From Xanthobacter oligotrophicus (GTDB lineage: Bacteria; Pseudomonadota; Alphaproteobacteria; Rhizobiales; Xanthobacteraceae), in contig NZ_VTTL01000007.1 in the NCBI RefSeq assembly GCF_008364685.1, forward strand, positions 186,001 through 250,000: a stretch of 64,000 bases of DNA, given 5' to 3'. The notes below the pieces were generated by a model. The model was given only the letters and a program-made list of their open reading frames with translations. It did not search any database and was not told where the DNA came from. This document shows, piece by piece, positions 25,593-33,199 of the stretch (position 1 is its first letter; each line of letters begins with the position of its first letter). Both the position numbers and the translations under genes were made by a program.

Positions 25593-26159
25593 ATGTCTCA
25601 ATCCAACACCGTCCTGACCGGCTGCCTGATGCCCGAGGCGACCGCGGGCTGTCTCGCCCCCATCGACAAGGACGGGCTCGAGAAGCTCATCGCCGCCGGC
25701 AAGGCCGATCCCAAGGTCATCAAGACGCTGAAGTGCAAGACGGTGGCCGAGGGACGCTTCCGTCATGCCAACTATATCCGCAACCTCGCCCCCTACATCG
25801 TGGACGAGCCTCCGGGCCTGCTCGGCGACGACACCGCCCCCAACCCCTCCGAGGCCTCGCTGGCGGCGCTGGGCTCCTGCCTTGCGGTGGGTCTGCATGC
25901 CAATGCGGTGCATCGCGGCTGGACCGTGCGCAAGCTGGAACTCCAGCTCGAAGGCGACCTCAACATCACTGCCGTCTGGGGCACGGGCGACGTGAGCGAG
26001 AAGCCGGTGGGCTTCACCGACGTGCGCGTGAAGGTGGAGATGGAGTGCGACGGCGTGCCGAAGGAAGAGGTGGATGCCCTCATCTCCCACGTCACCAAGT
26101 GGTCGCCGGTGGCCAACACCTTCGTGCGCCCGGTCAACCTCGAGGTGGCGCTGGCCTGA
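25593..26159 (+). CDS. OsmC-family protein
   Basis: A 188-residue OsmC/Ohr-superfamily protein. The two redox cysteines are read as Cys96 (LAALGSCLAVGLHANAVHRG) and Cys152 (VKVEMECDGV). OsmC proteins reduce hydroperoxides or handle reactive thiol-related compounds. The ATG at 25593 follows a GAGGAG site; the frame runs further upstream but would cross operator O2. It is the first gene of a co-directional run extending to cyanase. Control by the adjacent TetR protein is strongly suggested by O2. Confidence 0.9.
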   Translation: MSQSNTVLTGCLMPEATAGCLAPIDKDGLEKLIAAGKADPKVIKTLKCKTVAEGRFRHANYIRNLAPYIVDEPPGLLGDDTAPNPSEASLAALGSCLAVGLHANAVHRGWTVRKLELQLEGDLNITAVWGTGDVSEKPVGFTDVRVKVEMECDGVPKEEVDALISHVTKWSPVANTFVRPVNLEVALA

Positions 26160-26252
26160 TCCGGCCTTCGGCCCGCTCCACGGCATGCCCGCTCAATGCG
26201 GGCGTGCCCCGCCTTCCGCCTTCCGGGACCAGAGGATTGCCAGAGGATTGCC

Positions 26253-27374
26253 ATGTCATTGACCGCCGTGACCGCCTTGTCGCCGCATGATCTGTCCGCA
26301 TCCGACCTCGATCCGGGGGCGGCCCTCGCCGAGATCGGGAAGATCGCGGTGACCGATCTGTCCGCCTGGGCCCGGGCCATCGACGAGGGCACCTATCCGG
26401 CCACCCTGCTGCACCGCTTCGCCGATGCCGGCGCCTTCCGCCTGCATCTTGGCGAGGGCCACAGGCTCGGCGCCGCCATTGAGGGCATGAGCCGGATTTC
26501 CGAGGTGTGCACCTCCTCCGCCTTCATGGCGTGGTGCCAGAACACCCTGGTCTGGTACCTGATCAATTCTCAGAATGCGGCGGCAAAGGCCAAGTATCTC
26601 GCCGCTGCCGCCACCGGCCATGTGCTGGGCGGCACGGCGCTCTCCAATCCCATGAAGTCCTTCTTCGGCATCGAGACGCTGAAGCTGAAGGGCACCCGCG
26701 TGGAGGGCGGTTACAGTGTGAAGGGCATCCTGCCGTGGGTGTCGAACCTCGGCCCCGACCATTTCTTCGGCGCCATCTTCGCGCGGGAGGGCGGCGAGCC
26801 GGTGATGGCGCTCATCGACTGCGCCGATCCGGCGGTGACGCTGAAGCCCTGCGAGCCCTTCCTGTCCATGGACGGCACCGGCACCTACGGGGTGCAGGTC
26901 CGCGACCTGTTCGTGCCCGACGACATGGTGCTGGCGCACGAGGCCATGCCCTTCGTGAAGACGATGCGCGCCGGTTTCATCCTGCTGCAGGCGGGCATGG
27001 CCATCGGCCTGATCCGCGACTGCATCGCCATGATGCGCGAGGTGGAAGGCCCGCTGGGCCACGTCAACCGCTTCCTCGACGTGCAGCCGGATGCCATGGC
27101 CGAAACCCTCGCCGCCATCGAGAGCGAGGTGAATGCGCTGGCGCAGACGCCCTTCGACACCAGCCCGGACTACTGGCGCCGGGTGGTGGCGGCCCGCCTG
27201 CTCGCCGGCGAGGCCAGCGTGGCGGCGGCCCACAACGCCATGCTCCATTGCGGCGCTCGCGGCTATGTGCGGGCCAGTCGCTGCCAGCGCCGCCTGCGCG
27301 AGGCCTATTTCGTCGCCATCGTCACGCCGGCCACCAAGCAATTGAAGCTGATGCTGGAACAGATGCCGGCCTGA
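26253..27374 (+). CDS. Acyl-CoA dehydrogenase-like flavoprotein
   Basis: A 373-residue member of the acyl-CoA dehydrogenase superfamily. N-terminal helices carry ISEVCTSSAFMAWCQNTLVW. A middle beta domain (GHVLGGTALSNPMKSFFGIE, GGYSVKGILPWVSNLGPDHF) and a C-terminal helical domain (HNAMLHCGARGYVRASRCQR) follow. The sequence is divergent from beta-oxidation enzymes. Many such outliers are flavin monooxygenases or other C-N/C-S-bond enzymes, and its place next to a ferredoxin reductase and cyanase supports that; the activity remains inferred. It starts 93 bp after the OsmC gene. Confidence 0.8.
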   Translation: MSLTAVTALSPHDLSASDLDPGAALAEIGKIAVTDLSAWARAIDEGTYPATLLHRFADAGAFRLHLGEGHRLGAAIEGMSRISEVCTSSAFMAWCQNTLVWYLINSQNAAAKAKYLAAAATGHVLGGTALSNPMKSFFGIETLKLKGTRVEGGYSVKGILPWVSNLGPDHFFGAIFAREGGEPVMALIDCADPAVTLKPCEPFLSMDGTGTYGVQVRDLFVPDDMVLAHEAMPFVKTMRAGFILLQAGMAIGLIRDCIAMMREVEGPLGHVNRFLDVQPDAMAETLAAIESEVNALAQTPFDTSPDYWRRVVAARLLAGEASVAAAHNAMLHCGARGYVRASRCQRRLREAYFVAIVTPATKQLKLMLEQMPA

Positions 27375-27404
27375 GTGCCGGTGCGACTTTTTGGGGACGG
27401 GCAG

Positions 27405-27521
27405 ATGCCGAAAGAAGCGGGGGCGAGCGACATGACGATGTATTTTGGCTCCTGGAACGCGTGGTCGCGCGATCCGGCGCTCCCCATGGCGGAGGGGCAT
27501 CCGGCGGCGGCCATGTCCTGA
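27405..27521 (+). CDS. Putative 38-residue micro-protein
   Basis: A short open frame preceded by a GGGGA ribosome site seven bases before ATG. It encodes MPKEAGASDMTMYFGSWNAW and then SRDPALPMAEGHPAAAMS. It fits exactly between the acyl-CoA-dehydrogenase-like gene (30 bp before) and the isomerase gene (12 bp after), on the same strand. The YFGSWNAW block rich in aromatic residues is unusual for chance coding in GC-rich DNA. It has no known family, no signal and no cysteines. Confidence 0.45.
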   Translation: MPKEAGASDMTMYFGSWNAWSRDPALPMAEGHPAAAMS

Positions 27522-27533
27522 ACCGAAGGAGCG

Positions 27534-28154
27534 ATGACCGTGCCCGAGATCACCTGCTATTTCAGCCCGCAATCGGGCTATGCCTATCTAGGGCACCCCC
27601 GCCTCGTCGCCATCGCGCGCGAGCACGGCGCCAGCATTCTGTGGCGGCCCGTGGATATCCTGAAGGTCTTCGCCGAGGGCGGCTCCACCGCCCCGGCCAA
27701 GCAGTCCCCCGTGCGCAATGCCTATCGCAAGAAGGACATCGTGCGCTGGGCCAAGCTGCGCGGCATTCCCATCACCACCGAGCCGGCCTTCTGGCCCACC
27801 GATACGCTGCCCGCCTGCCGGCTGATCGCCGCCGCGCAAGGCGAGGGGATCGACCCCGAAGCCCTCATCTTCGCCTGCCTCAGCGCGGTGTGGGCGCGGG
27901 ACATCCAGATTTCCGAGCGCGCCAACCTCATCCGCCTCGCCGACGAGGTGGGGCTGGATGGCGCGCGCCTCGTGGAGCTGTCCGACAGCGTGGCCGCCGC
28001 CGAGCAGGTCCAGCGCAACACCGTGGCGGCCATCGAGGCCGGCGTGTTCGGCTCGCCCTCCTATGTGCTGAATAGCGAACTCTATTTCGGCCAGGACCGG
28101 CTGGACTTCGTCGCCGCCGCGCTCGCAGCCGGAGAGCCGGGGGCGGCGCTATGA
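27534..28154 (+). CDS. DsbA-fold isomerase, 2-hydroxychromene-2-carboxylate isomerase / GST-kappa type
   Basis: A 206-residue thioredoxin-fold protein with a helical insert. The N-terminal strand and active loop CYFSPQSGYAYLGHPRLVAI have Ser11 in place of a redox cysteine pair, as in HCCA isomerases, which use glutathione as cofactor. The C-terminal AIEAGVFGSPSYVLNSELYF is the conserved cis-Pro region. The reaction here is unknown. The downstream reductase start overlaps its stop (ATGA). It suggests that a glutathione adduct is processed in this operon. Confidence 0.85.
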   Translation: MTVPEITCYFSPQSGYAYLGHPRLVAIAREHGASILWRPVDILKVFAEGGSTAPAKQSPVRNAYRKKDIVRWAKLRGIPITTEPAFWPTDTLPACRLIAAAQGEGIDPEALIFACLSAVWARDIQISERANLIRLADEVGLDGARLVELSDSVAAAEQVQRNTVAAIEAGVFGSPSYVLNSELYFGQDRLDFVAAALAAGEPGAAL

Positions 28155-29329
28155 GCGCCCCCGTCGTCATCGTCGGGGCGGGGCAGGCGGCGGCGCAGGC
28201 CGTCACCTCCCTGAAGGCGGAGGGCTATGCCGGCGATATCATCGTGATCGGCGACGAGCCCTATCTGCCCTACCAGCGCCCGCCGCTCTCCAAGGCCTAT
28301 CTCGGCGACGAGATGACCGAGGACCGGCTGGAGCTGAAGGCGCCCAAATTCTATGCGGATGCCGGGGCGGAGCTGCGCCTTGCCACCCGCGTTGCCCGCC
28401 TGCTGCCGGCCGAGAAGGCCGTGGAACTGGCGGACGGTTCCCGCCTTCCCTATGGCGCCCTGCTGATCGCCACCGGCACCCGCGCCCGCGCGCTGCCGGT
28501 GGCTGGGGCGGAACTGGCGGGGGTCTTCTCCATCCGCTCCATCGATGACGTGAAGCACTTCCGTGCCGCAGCCGTGCCGGGGGCGAAGCTGGTCATCATC
28601 GGCGGCGGCTATATCGGCCTCGAGGTGGCGGCCAAGGCGAAGAAGCTCGGCCTCGACGTGACCGTGGTGGAGGGCCAGCCGCGCCTGCTCGCCCGCGTCG
28701 CCTGCACCACGATCTCCGACTTCGCCCGCGCCCTGCATGAGGGCAATGGCGTCACCGTCCTCACCGGCATGGGCGTGGCCCGGCTGATCGGTACGGAGCA
28801 TGTCACGGGAGTGGAACTGGCCGACGGCCGGGTGCTGCCGGCTGACCTTGTGCTCTCCGCCGTGGGCGCGGTGCCCAATGCGGAGCTGGCGGCCGAGGCG
28901 GGGCTGGCGCTGGAAAACGGCATCCGAGTGGATGAGACCACCCGCACCAGCGCGCCAGACATTTATGCCGCCGGCGACGTCGCCTCTTTTCCGAGCAGGC
29001 TCTACGGCCGGCGTGTGCGCCTTGAATCCGTGCAGAATGCCATCGATCAGGCCAAGGCTGCTGCAAAAGCGATCATGGGTGGTGTCGTTGCATACGATCC
29101 CATCCCCTGGTTCTGGTCCGATCAATACGATGTGAAGCTCCAGATCGCTGGCCTCCTCGACGGCTACGAGCGCACCGAAACCGAGGGCGACGCGGCCGCC
29201 GGACGCTTCTGCGTGCGGTATTTCGCGGGGGATCGGCTGCTGGCGGTCTGCTCGGTCAACGATCCCAAAAGCCACATGCTGGCCCGCAAGGCGCTCGCCA
29301 TTCCACCGCCGGTGCCTGCCCCCGGCTAG
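28151..29329 (+). CDS. FAD-dependent ferredoxin/rubredoxin reductase-like oxidoreductase
   Basis: A 392-residue flavoprotein with two nucleotide-binding motifs: IVGAGQAAAQAV (FAD, about residues 7-18) and IIGGGYIGLEVAAKAK (NAD(P)H, near 150). The later IYAAGDVASFPS is the family FAD segment. The C-terminal reductase domain includes PWFWSDQYDVKLQIAG, typical of putidaredoxin/rhodocoxin reductases. It would pass electrons from NADH to a ferredoxin that feeds an oxygenase. The overlap with the isomerase gene couples the two. No ferredoxin gene is adjacent; fdxA is 31 kb away. Confidence 0.92.
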   Translation: MSAPVVIVGAGQAAAQAVTSLKAEGYAGDIIVIGDEPYLPYQRPPLSKAYLGDEMTEDRLELKAPKFYADAGAELRLATRVARLLPAEKAVELADGSRLPYGALLIATGTRARALPVAGAELAGVFSIRSIDDVKHFRAAAVPGAKLVIIGGGYIGLEVAAKAKKLGLDVTVVEGQPRLLARVACTTISDFARALHEGNGVTVLTGMGVARLIGTEHVTGVELADGRVLPADLVLSAVGAVPNAELAAEAGLALENGIRVDETTRTSAPDIYAAGDVASFPSRLYGRRVRLESVQNAIDQAKAAAKAIMGGVVAYDPIPWFWSDQYDVKLQIAGLLDGYERTETEGDAAAGRFCVRYFAGDRLLAVCSVNDPKSHMLARKALAIPPPVPAPG

Positions 29330-29421
29330 GCGGTGGCACGGGCATTGCCATCACGAAGCGTCACCTGCCCTGCGTCACTTGCCCGCCGAACCCTCGCAAC
29401 CCGCCCTCACGGAGCGCCCCG

Positions 29422-30786
29422 ATGTCGATGTTCTCGAACCCGTTCTCGCTGAAGTCGAAGCTCGGTCGCTGCCTGTGCGGGCGCCATGCGACGCCGGAAG
29501 AGCACGCGGCGTCGGAACGGGCGGCGGGGCTGGGCGACGAGGCGCGCTATCGCGATGTGGTGGCCTCCGGCCTCATGCGCGCGCTGTTCCCGAACGACAT
29601 GAAGCGCCGGGCATTTCTCAAGGCGGTGGGCGCCTCCACCGCCGCGGCGGCCCTCGCCACCTTCTTCCCCCTGGATGCCGCGACCGAGGCCTTTGCCGCC
29701 ACCGGCAAGCCGGAGAAGACCGACCTGAAGGTGGGCTTCATTCCCATCACCTGCGCCACCCCCATCATCATGGCGCACCCCATGGGCTTCTATGCGAAGC
29801 AGGGGCTCAATGTGGAGGTGGTGAAGACCGCGGGCTGGGCGGTGATCCGCGACAAGACCATCAACAAGGAATACGACGCCGCCCACATGCTGGCGCCCAT
29901 GCCGCTGGCCATCTCCCAGGGTCTCGGCTCCAACCCCATCCCCTTCGTCACCGCCGCCATCGAGAACATCAACGGCCAGTCCTTCACCCTCGGCATCAAG
30001 CACAAGGACAAGATGGACGTGAAGTCTTGGAAGGGGCTGAAGTTCGCCATCCCCTATGACTTCTCCATGCACAATTACCTGCTGCGCTATTTGCTGGCGG
30101 AGAACGGCATCGATCCCGACACCGACGTGCAGCTGCGCGTGGTGCCGCCGCCGGAGATGGTGGCGAACCTTCGCGCCGAGAACATCGACGGCTTCCTCGC
30201 CCCGGACAACGTCGCCCAGCGCGCGGTGTTCGACGGCGTGGGCTTCATCCACTCTTTGTCCAAGACCATGTGGGACGGCCACCCCTGCTGCGCCTTCGCG
30301 GCGAGCCGGGAGTTCATCACCACCATGCCCAACACCTATGCGGCGCTGCTGCGGGCCATCATCGATGCCACCGGCTTTGCCTCCAAGACCGAGAACCGCA
30401 AGGCCATCGCCGAGGCCATCGCGCCGCCGGCCTATCTCAACGCGCCGGTGACGGTGCTGGAGCAGGTTTTGGTGGGCAAGTTCGCGGACGGCCTCGGCAA
30501 CATCAAGGACGATCCCAAGCGCATCGATTTCGATCCGTTCCCCTGGGAGAGCTTCGCGGTGTGGATGCTGACCCAGATGAAGCGCTGGGGCCAGATCAAG
30601 GGCGAGGTGGATTACGCCTCCGTGGCCAACCAGGTGTTTCTCGCCACCGACGCCGCCAAGGTGATGAAGGAGATGGGGCTGACCCCGCCGACGACGACCT
30701 CCAAGTCGTTCTCGGTGATGGGCAAGGTGTTCGATCCGGCAAAGCCCGCCGAATACGCCGCTTCCTTCGCCATCAAGCGGAGCTGA
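29422..30786 (+). CDS. CmpA/NrtA-type ABC transporter substrate-binding protein (cyanate/nitrate family)
   Basis: A 454-residue binding protein. The solute-binding part (from LKVGFIPITCATPIIMAHPM) belongs to the NrtA/CmpA/SsuA group that binds small anions. A Tat signal lies unusually far in, KRRAFLKAVGASTAAAAL from residue 61, after a 59-residue leader with CLCGRHATPEEH. The first ATG has a GGAG ribosome site and Met60 has none, so the leader is probably translated. It starts 92 bp after the reductase and 3 bp before the permease gene. Cyanate is the likely ligand because cyanase follows. Confidence 0.88.
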   Translation: MSMFSNPFSLKSKLGRCLCGRHATPEEHAASERAAGLGDEARYRDVVASGLMRALFPNDMKRRAFLKAVGASTAAAALATFFPLDAATEAFAATGKPEKTDLKVGFIPITCATPIIMAHPMGFYAKQGLNVEVVKTAGWAVIRDKTINKEYDAAHMLAPMPLAISQGLGSNPIPFVTAAIENINGQSFTLGIKHKDKMDVKSWKGLKFAIPYDFSMHNYLLRYLLAENGIDPDTDVQLRVVPPPEMVANLRAENIDGFLAPDNVAQRAVFDGVGFIHSLSKTMWDGHPCCAFAASREFITTMPNTYAALLRAIIDATGFASKTENRKAIAEAIAPPAYLNAPVTVLEQVLVGKFADGLGNIKDDPKRIDFDPFPWESFAVWMLTQMKRWGQIKGEVDYASVANQVFLATDAAKVMKEMGLTPPTTTSKSFSVMGKVFDPAKPAEYAASFAIKRS

Positions 30787-30789
30787 GCG

Positions 30790-31629
30790 ATGAAGAGCCT
30801 CGGCGTGCGCGCCGGCCTGCTTTCGGTGCTGCTGTTCGTCGCCTTCTGCGTGCTCTGGCAGGTCGCCGTCACCCCGAGCGCAAGCACGGGGCCGGCGCTG
30901 GATCCGGAATATGCCAAGCTGATGGGCATCGCCACCGTTGGGGCGAAGTCGGCCATGCCGGGGCCGCTCGACGTGGCGGCAAAACTCTGGGACAACCTGA
31001 AGCGGCCATTCTACGACAACGGGCCGAACGACAAGGGGCTGGGCCTCCAGCTGCTCTATTCCATCGGGCGGGTGGCGCTGGGCTATTCGTTGGCCGTGCT
31101 GGTGGCGGTGCCCATCGGCTTTCTGATTGGCATGTCGCCGCTGGCCTACCGCGCGCTCGACCCGTTCATCCAGGTTCTGAAACCGATCTCGCCGTTGGCG
31201 TGGATGCCGCTGGCGCTCTACACCATCAAGGATTCCGCGCTCTCGGCCATCTTCGTCATCTTCATCTGCTCGGTGTGGCCCATGCTGCTCAACACCGCCT
31301 TCGGGGTGGGGGCGGTGCGGAAGGAGTGGCTGAACGTCGCCCGCACACTGGAGGTCGGCCCGTGGCGGCGGGCCTTCACGGTGATCCTGCCGGCAGCGGC
31401 GCCCACCATCCTCACCGGTATGCGCATCTCCATCGGCATCGCCTGGCTCGTCATCGTGGCGGCCGAGATGCTCGTGGGCGGCACCGGCATCGGCTACTTC
31501 GTGTGGAACGAGTGGAACAACCTCTCCATCGCCAATGTCATCGTGGGCATCCTGCTCATCGGCGTCGTGGGCATGGTGCTCGACCTGATCCTGGCGCGCC
31601 TGCAGAAGCGCGTGACCTTTCCGGAGTGA
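30790..31629 (+). CDS. ABC transporter permease (NrtB/CynB-like)
   Basis: A 279-residue inner-membrane protein with about six hydrophobic segments. The binding-protein-dependent permease signature around SLAVLVAVPIGFLIGMSPLA leads into DPFIQVLKPISPLAWMPLAL, which is typical of the nitrate/sulfonate/taurine permease group. The coupling-helix region EWLNVARTLEVGPWRRAFTV faces the ATPase. Three bases separate it from the binding-protein gene. It works with the flanking subunits as a small-anion importer. Confidence 0.93.
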   Translation: MKSLGVRAGLLSVLLFVAFCVLWQVAVTPSASTGPALDPEYAKLMGIATVGAKSAMPGPLDVAAKLWDNLKRPFYDNGPNDKGLGLQLLYSIGRVALGYSLAVLVAVPIGFLIGMSPLAYRALDPFIQVLKPISPLAWMPLALYTIKDSALSAIFVIFICSVWPMLLNTAFGVGAVRKEWLNVARTLEVGPWRRAFTVILPAAAPTILTGMRISIGIAWLVIVAAEMLVGGTGIGYFVWNEWNNLSIANVIVGILLIGVVGMVLDLILARLQKRVTFPE

Positions 31630-31634
31630 GCGCC

Positions 31635-32552
31635 GTGGCTGCGAGCGATCCCAAATTCATCTCCATAGAGGGCATCGCCCGGCGCTATCCGGCCGCGGGT
31701 GGCGGTTCCACCACCATCTTCGAGGACCTGTGGCTGCAGGTGCCGCGGGGCGAATTCGTCTGCATCATCGGCCATTCGGGATGCGGCAAGACGAGCGTGC
31801 TCAACATCCTTGCCGGGCTCGAAAATCCCTCCGACGGCGTGGTGGTGGTGGACGGGCAGGCCATCGAGGGGCCGAGCCTCGATCGCGCCGTCATCTTCCA
31901 GGGCCATGCCCTGCTGCCGTGGAAGAGCGTGCTCGGCAACGTGGCCTATGCGGTCTCGTCCCGCTGGCGCAAGGCGGGCCGGGCCGAGGTTGAGGAGCGG
32001 GCGAAACGCTTCATCGATCTCGTGGGCCTCAAGGGCAATGAGGGCAAGAAGCCGGCGGAGCTGTCCGGCGGCATGCGCCAGCGCGTGGGCATCGCCCGGG
32101 CGCTCTCCATCGAGCCCAAGATCATGCTGATGGACGAGCCGTTCTCGGCGCTGGACGCGCTCACCCGTGGCACGCTGCAGGACGAGGTGCGGCGCATCTG
32201 CAAGTCCACCGGGCAGACGGTGGTGATGATCACCCACGATGTGGACGAGGCCATCTACCTCGCCGACAGGATCGTGCTCATGACCAACGGCCCGGAGGCC
32301 ATGGTGGCCGAGGTGGTGGAGAACCCGCTGCCGGCCGACCGCCGCCGCGATACCATCCACCGCGAGCCGGACTTCTACACGGTGCGCAACCACCTGGTGG
32401 ATTTCCTTGTCGCCCGCAGCCGCACCTTCAGGGACCAGATGCCGGCGGGCCATGACCCGCGCCATCCGCCCCTGGTGCGCCTTGGCGGGCCAGCCGCGCC
32501 GCCCCCCGCCAACACCATTCCCTTTCCCGCCGTTGCCAAGGCCCGCGACTGA
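31635..32552 (+). CDS. ABC transporter ATP-binding protein (NrtD/CynD-like)
   Basis: A 305-residue ATPase with Walker A GHSGCGKTS, the Q-loop VIFQGHALLPWKSVLGN, signature LSGGMRQRVGIARAL, Walker B IMLMDEPFSALDAL and His switch ITHDVDEA. The C-terminal tail beyond about residue 240 is Pro-rich and longer than in minimal subunits. I start it at GTG (31635), eight bases after GGAG; a GTG nine bases earlier overlaps the permease stop and is possible. It energises the importer. Confidence 0.93.
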   Translation: MAASDPKFISIEGIARRYPAAGGGSTTIFEDLWLQVPRGEFVCIIGHSGCGKTSVLNILAGLENPSDGVVVVDGQAIEGPSLDRAVIFQGHALLPWKSVLGNVAYAVSSRWRKAGRAEVEERAKRFIDLVGLKGNEGKKPAELSGGMRQRVGIARALSIEPKIMLMDEPFSALDALTRGTLQDEVRRICKSTGQTVVMITHDVDEAIYLADRIVLMTNGPEAMVAEVVENPLPADRRRDTIHREPDFYTVRNHLVDFLVARSRTFRDQMPAGHDPRHPPLVRLGGPAAPPPANTIPFPAVAKARD

Positions 32553-32599
32553 CCGCGCGGGGCCGGCCCGACACGACCCCAGAGTGGAGAGCAAGACCC

Positions 32600-33088
32600 A
32601 TGAAGCGCGAGCAACTCACCGAGAAGATCCTCGATATCAAGCGCGAGAAGGGCTGGACCTGGAAATACATCTGCGAGGAGATCGGCGGCATGTCGCCTGT
32701 CCTCGTGGTGGGCGCGCTGCTGGGCCAGATGAAGCTGGTGAAGCCGCTGGCGAAGAAGGCCGCCGAGCTGTTCGGCCTCTCCGAGGTGGAAGAGCGCATG
32801 CTGAACGAGGTGCCCATGCGCGGCGCCGGAACCCCCATGCCGCCCACGGACCCGCTCATCTACCGCTTCTACGAACTGGTGATGGTGAACGGGCCGGCCT
32901 GGAAGGCACTCATCGAGGAGGAGTTCGGCGACGGCATCATGTCGGCCATCGACTTCAACATGGAGATGGTGCGCGAGCCCAACCCCAAGGGCGACCGGGT
33001 GCAGATCACCATGTCCGGCAAGTTCCTGCCCTACAAATACTATGGCAACGAGCAGGGCATCCCCGACTACGGCTTCAAGGAAGGCTGA
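32600..33088 (+). CDS. cynS: Cyanate hydratase (cyanase)
   Basis: A 162-residue cyanase, which converts cyanate and bicarbonate to ammonia and two CO2. The N-terminal helical domain precedes the catalytic C-terminus. The active-site triad is read as Arg89 and Glu92 in YRFYELV, and Ser115 in GDGIMSAIDF. These match E. coli Arg96, Glu99 and Ser122 with a constant shift of seven. An AGAGTGGAGAG ribosome region lies before the ATG. It closes the operon and is followed by a strong terminator, so cyanate import and breakdown are expressed together. Confidence 0.95.
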   Translation: MKREQLTEKILDIKREKGWTWKYICEEIGGMSPVLVVGALLGQMKLVKPLAKKAAELFGLSEVEERMLNEVPMRGAGTPMPPTDPLIYRFYELVMVNGPAWKALIEEEFGDGIMSAIDFNMEMVREPNPKGDRVQITMSGKFLPYKYYGNEQGIPDYGFKEG

Positions 33089-33140
33089 AGGGGCGGGGCG
33101 TTCGCGTCCGGCGGATCGTCGATGTACCTATGACAAAAGA

Positions 33141-33172
33141 AAAACCCCGCCGGGCAACCCGGCGGGGTTTTG
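33141..33172. terminator. Strong bidirectional terminator after cynS and the DUF4167 gene
   Basis: AAAACCCCGCCGGG and CCCGGCGGGGTTTT flank a three-base loop; A and T tracts serve both directions. It ends the operon that starts at O2 and also the convergent DUF4167 gene. Confidence 0.92.
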
Positions 33173-33199
33173 CATTTCGCAGAAGCTGCAATGGCAGCT

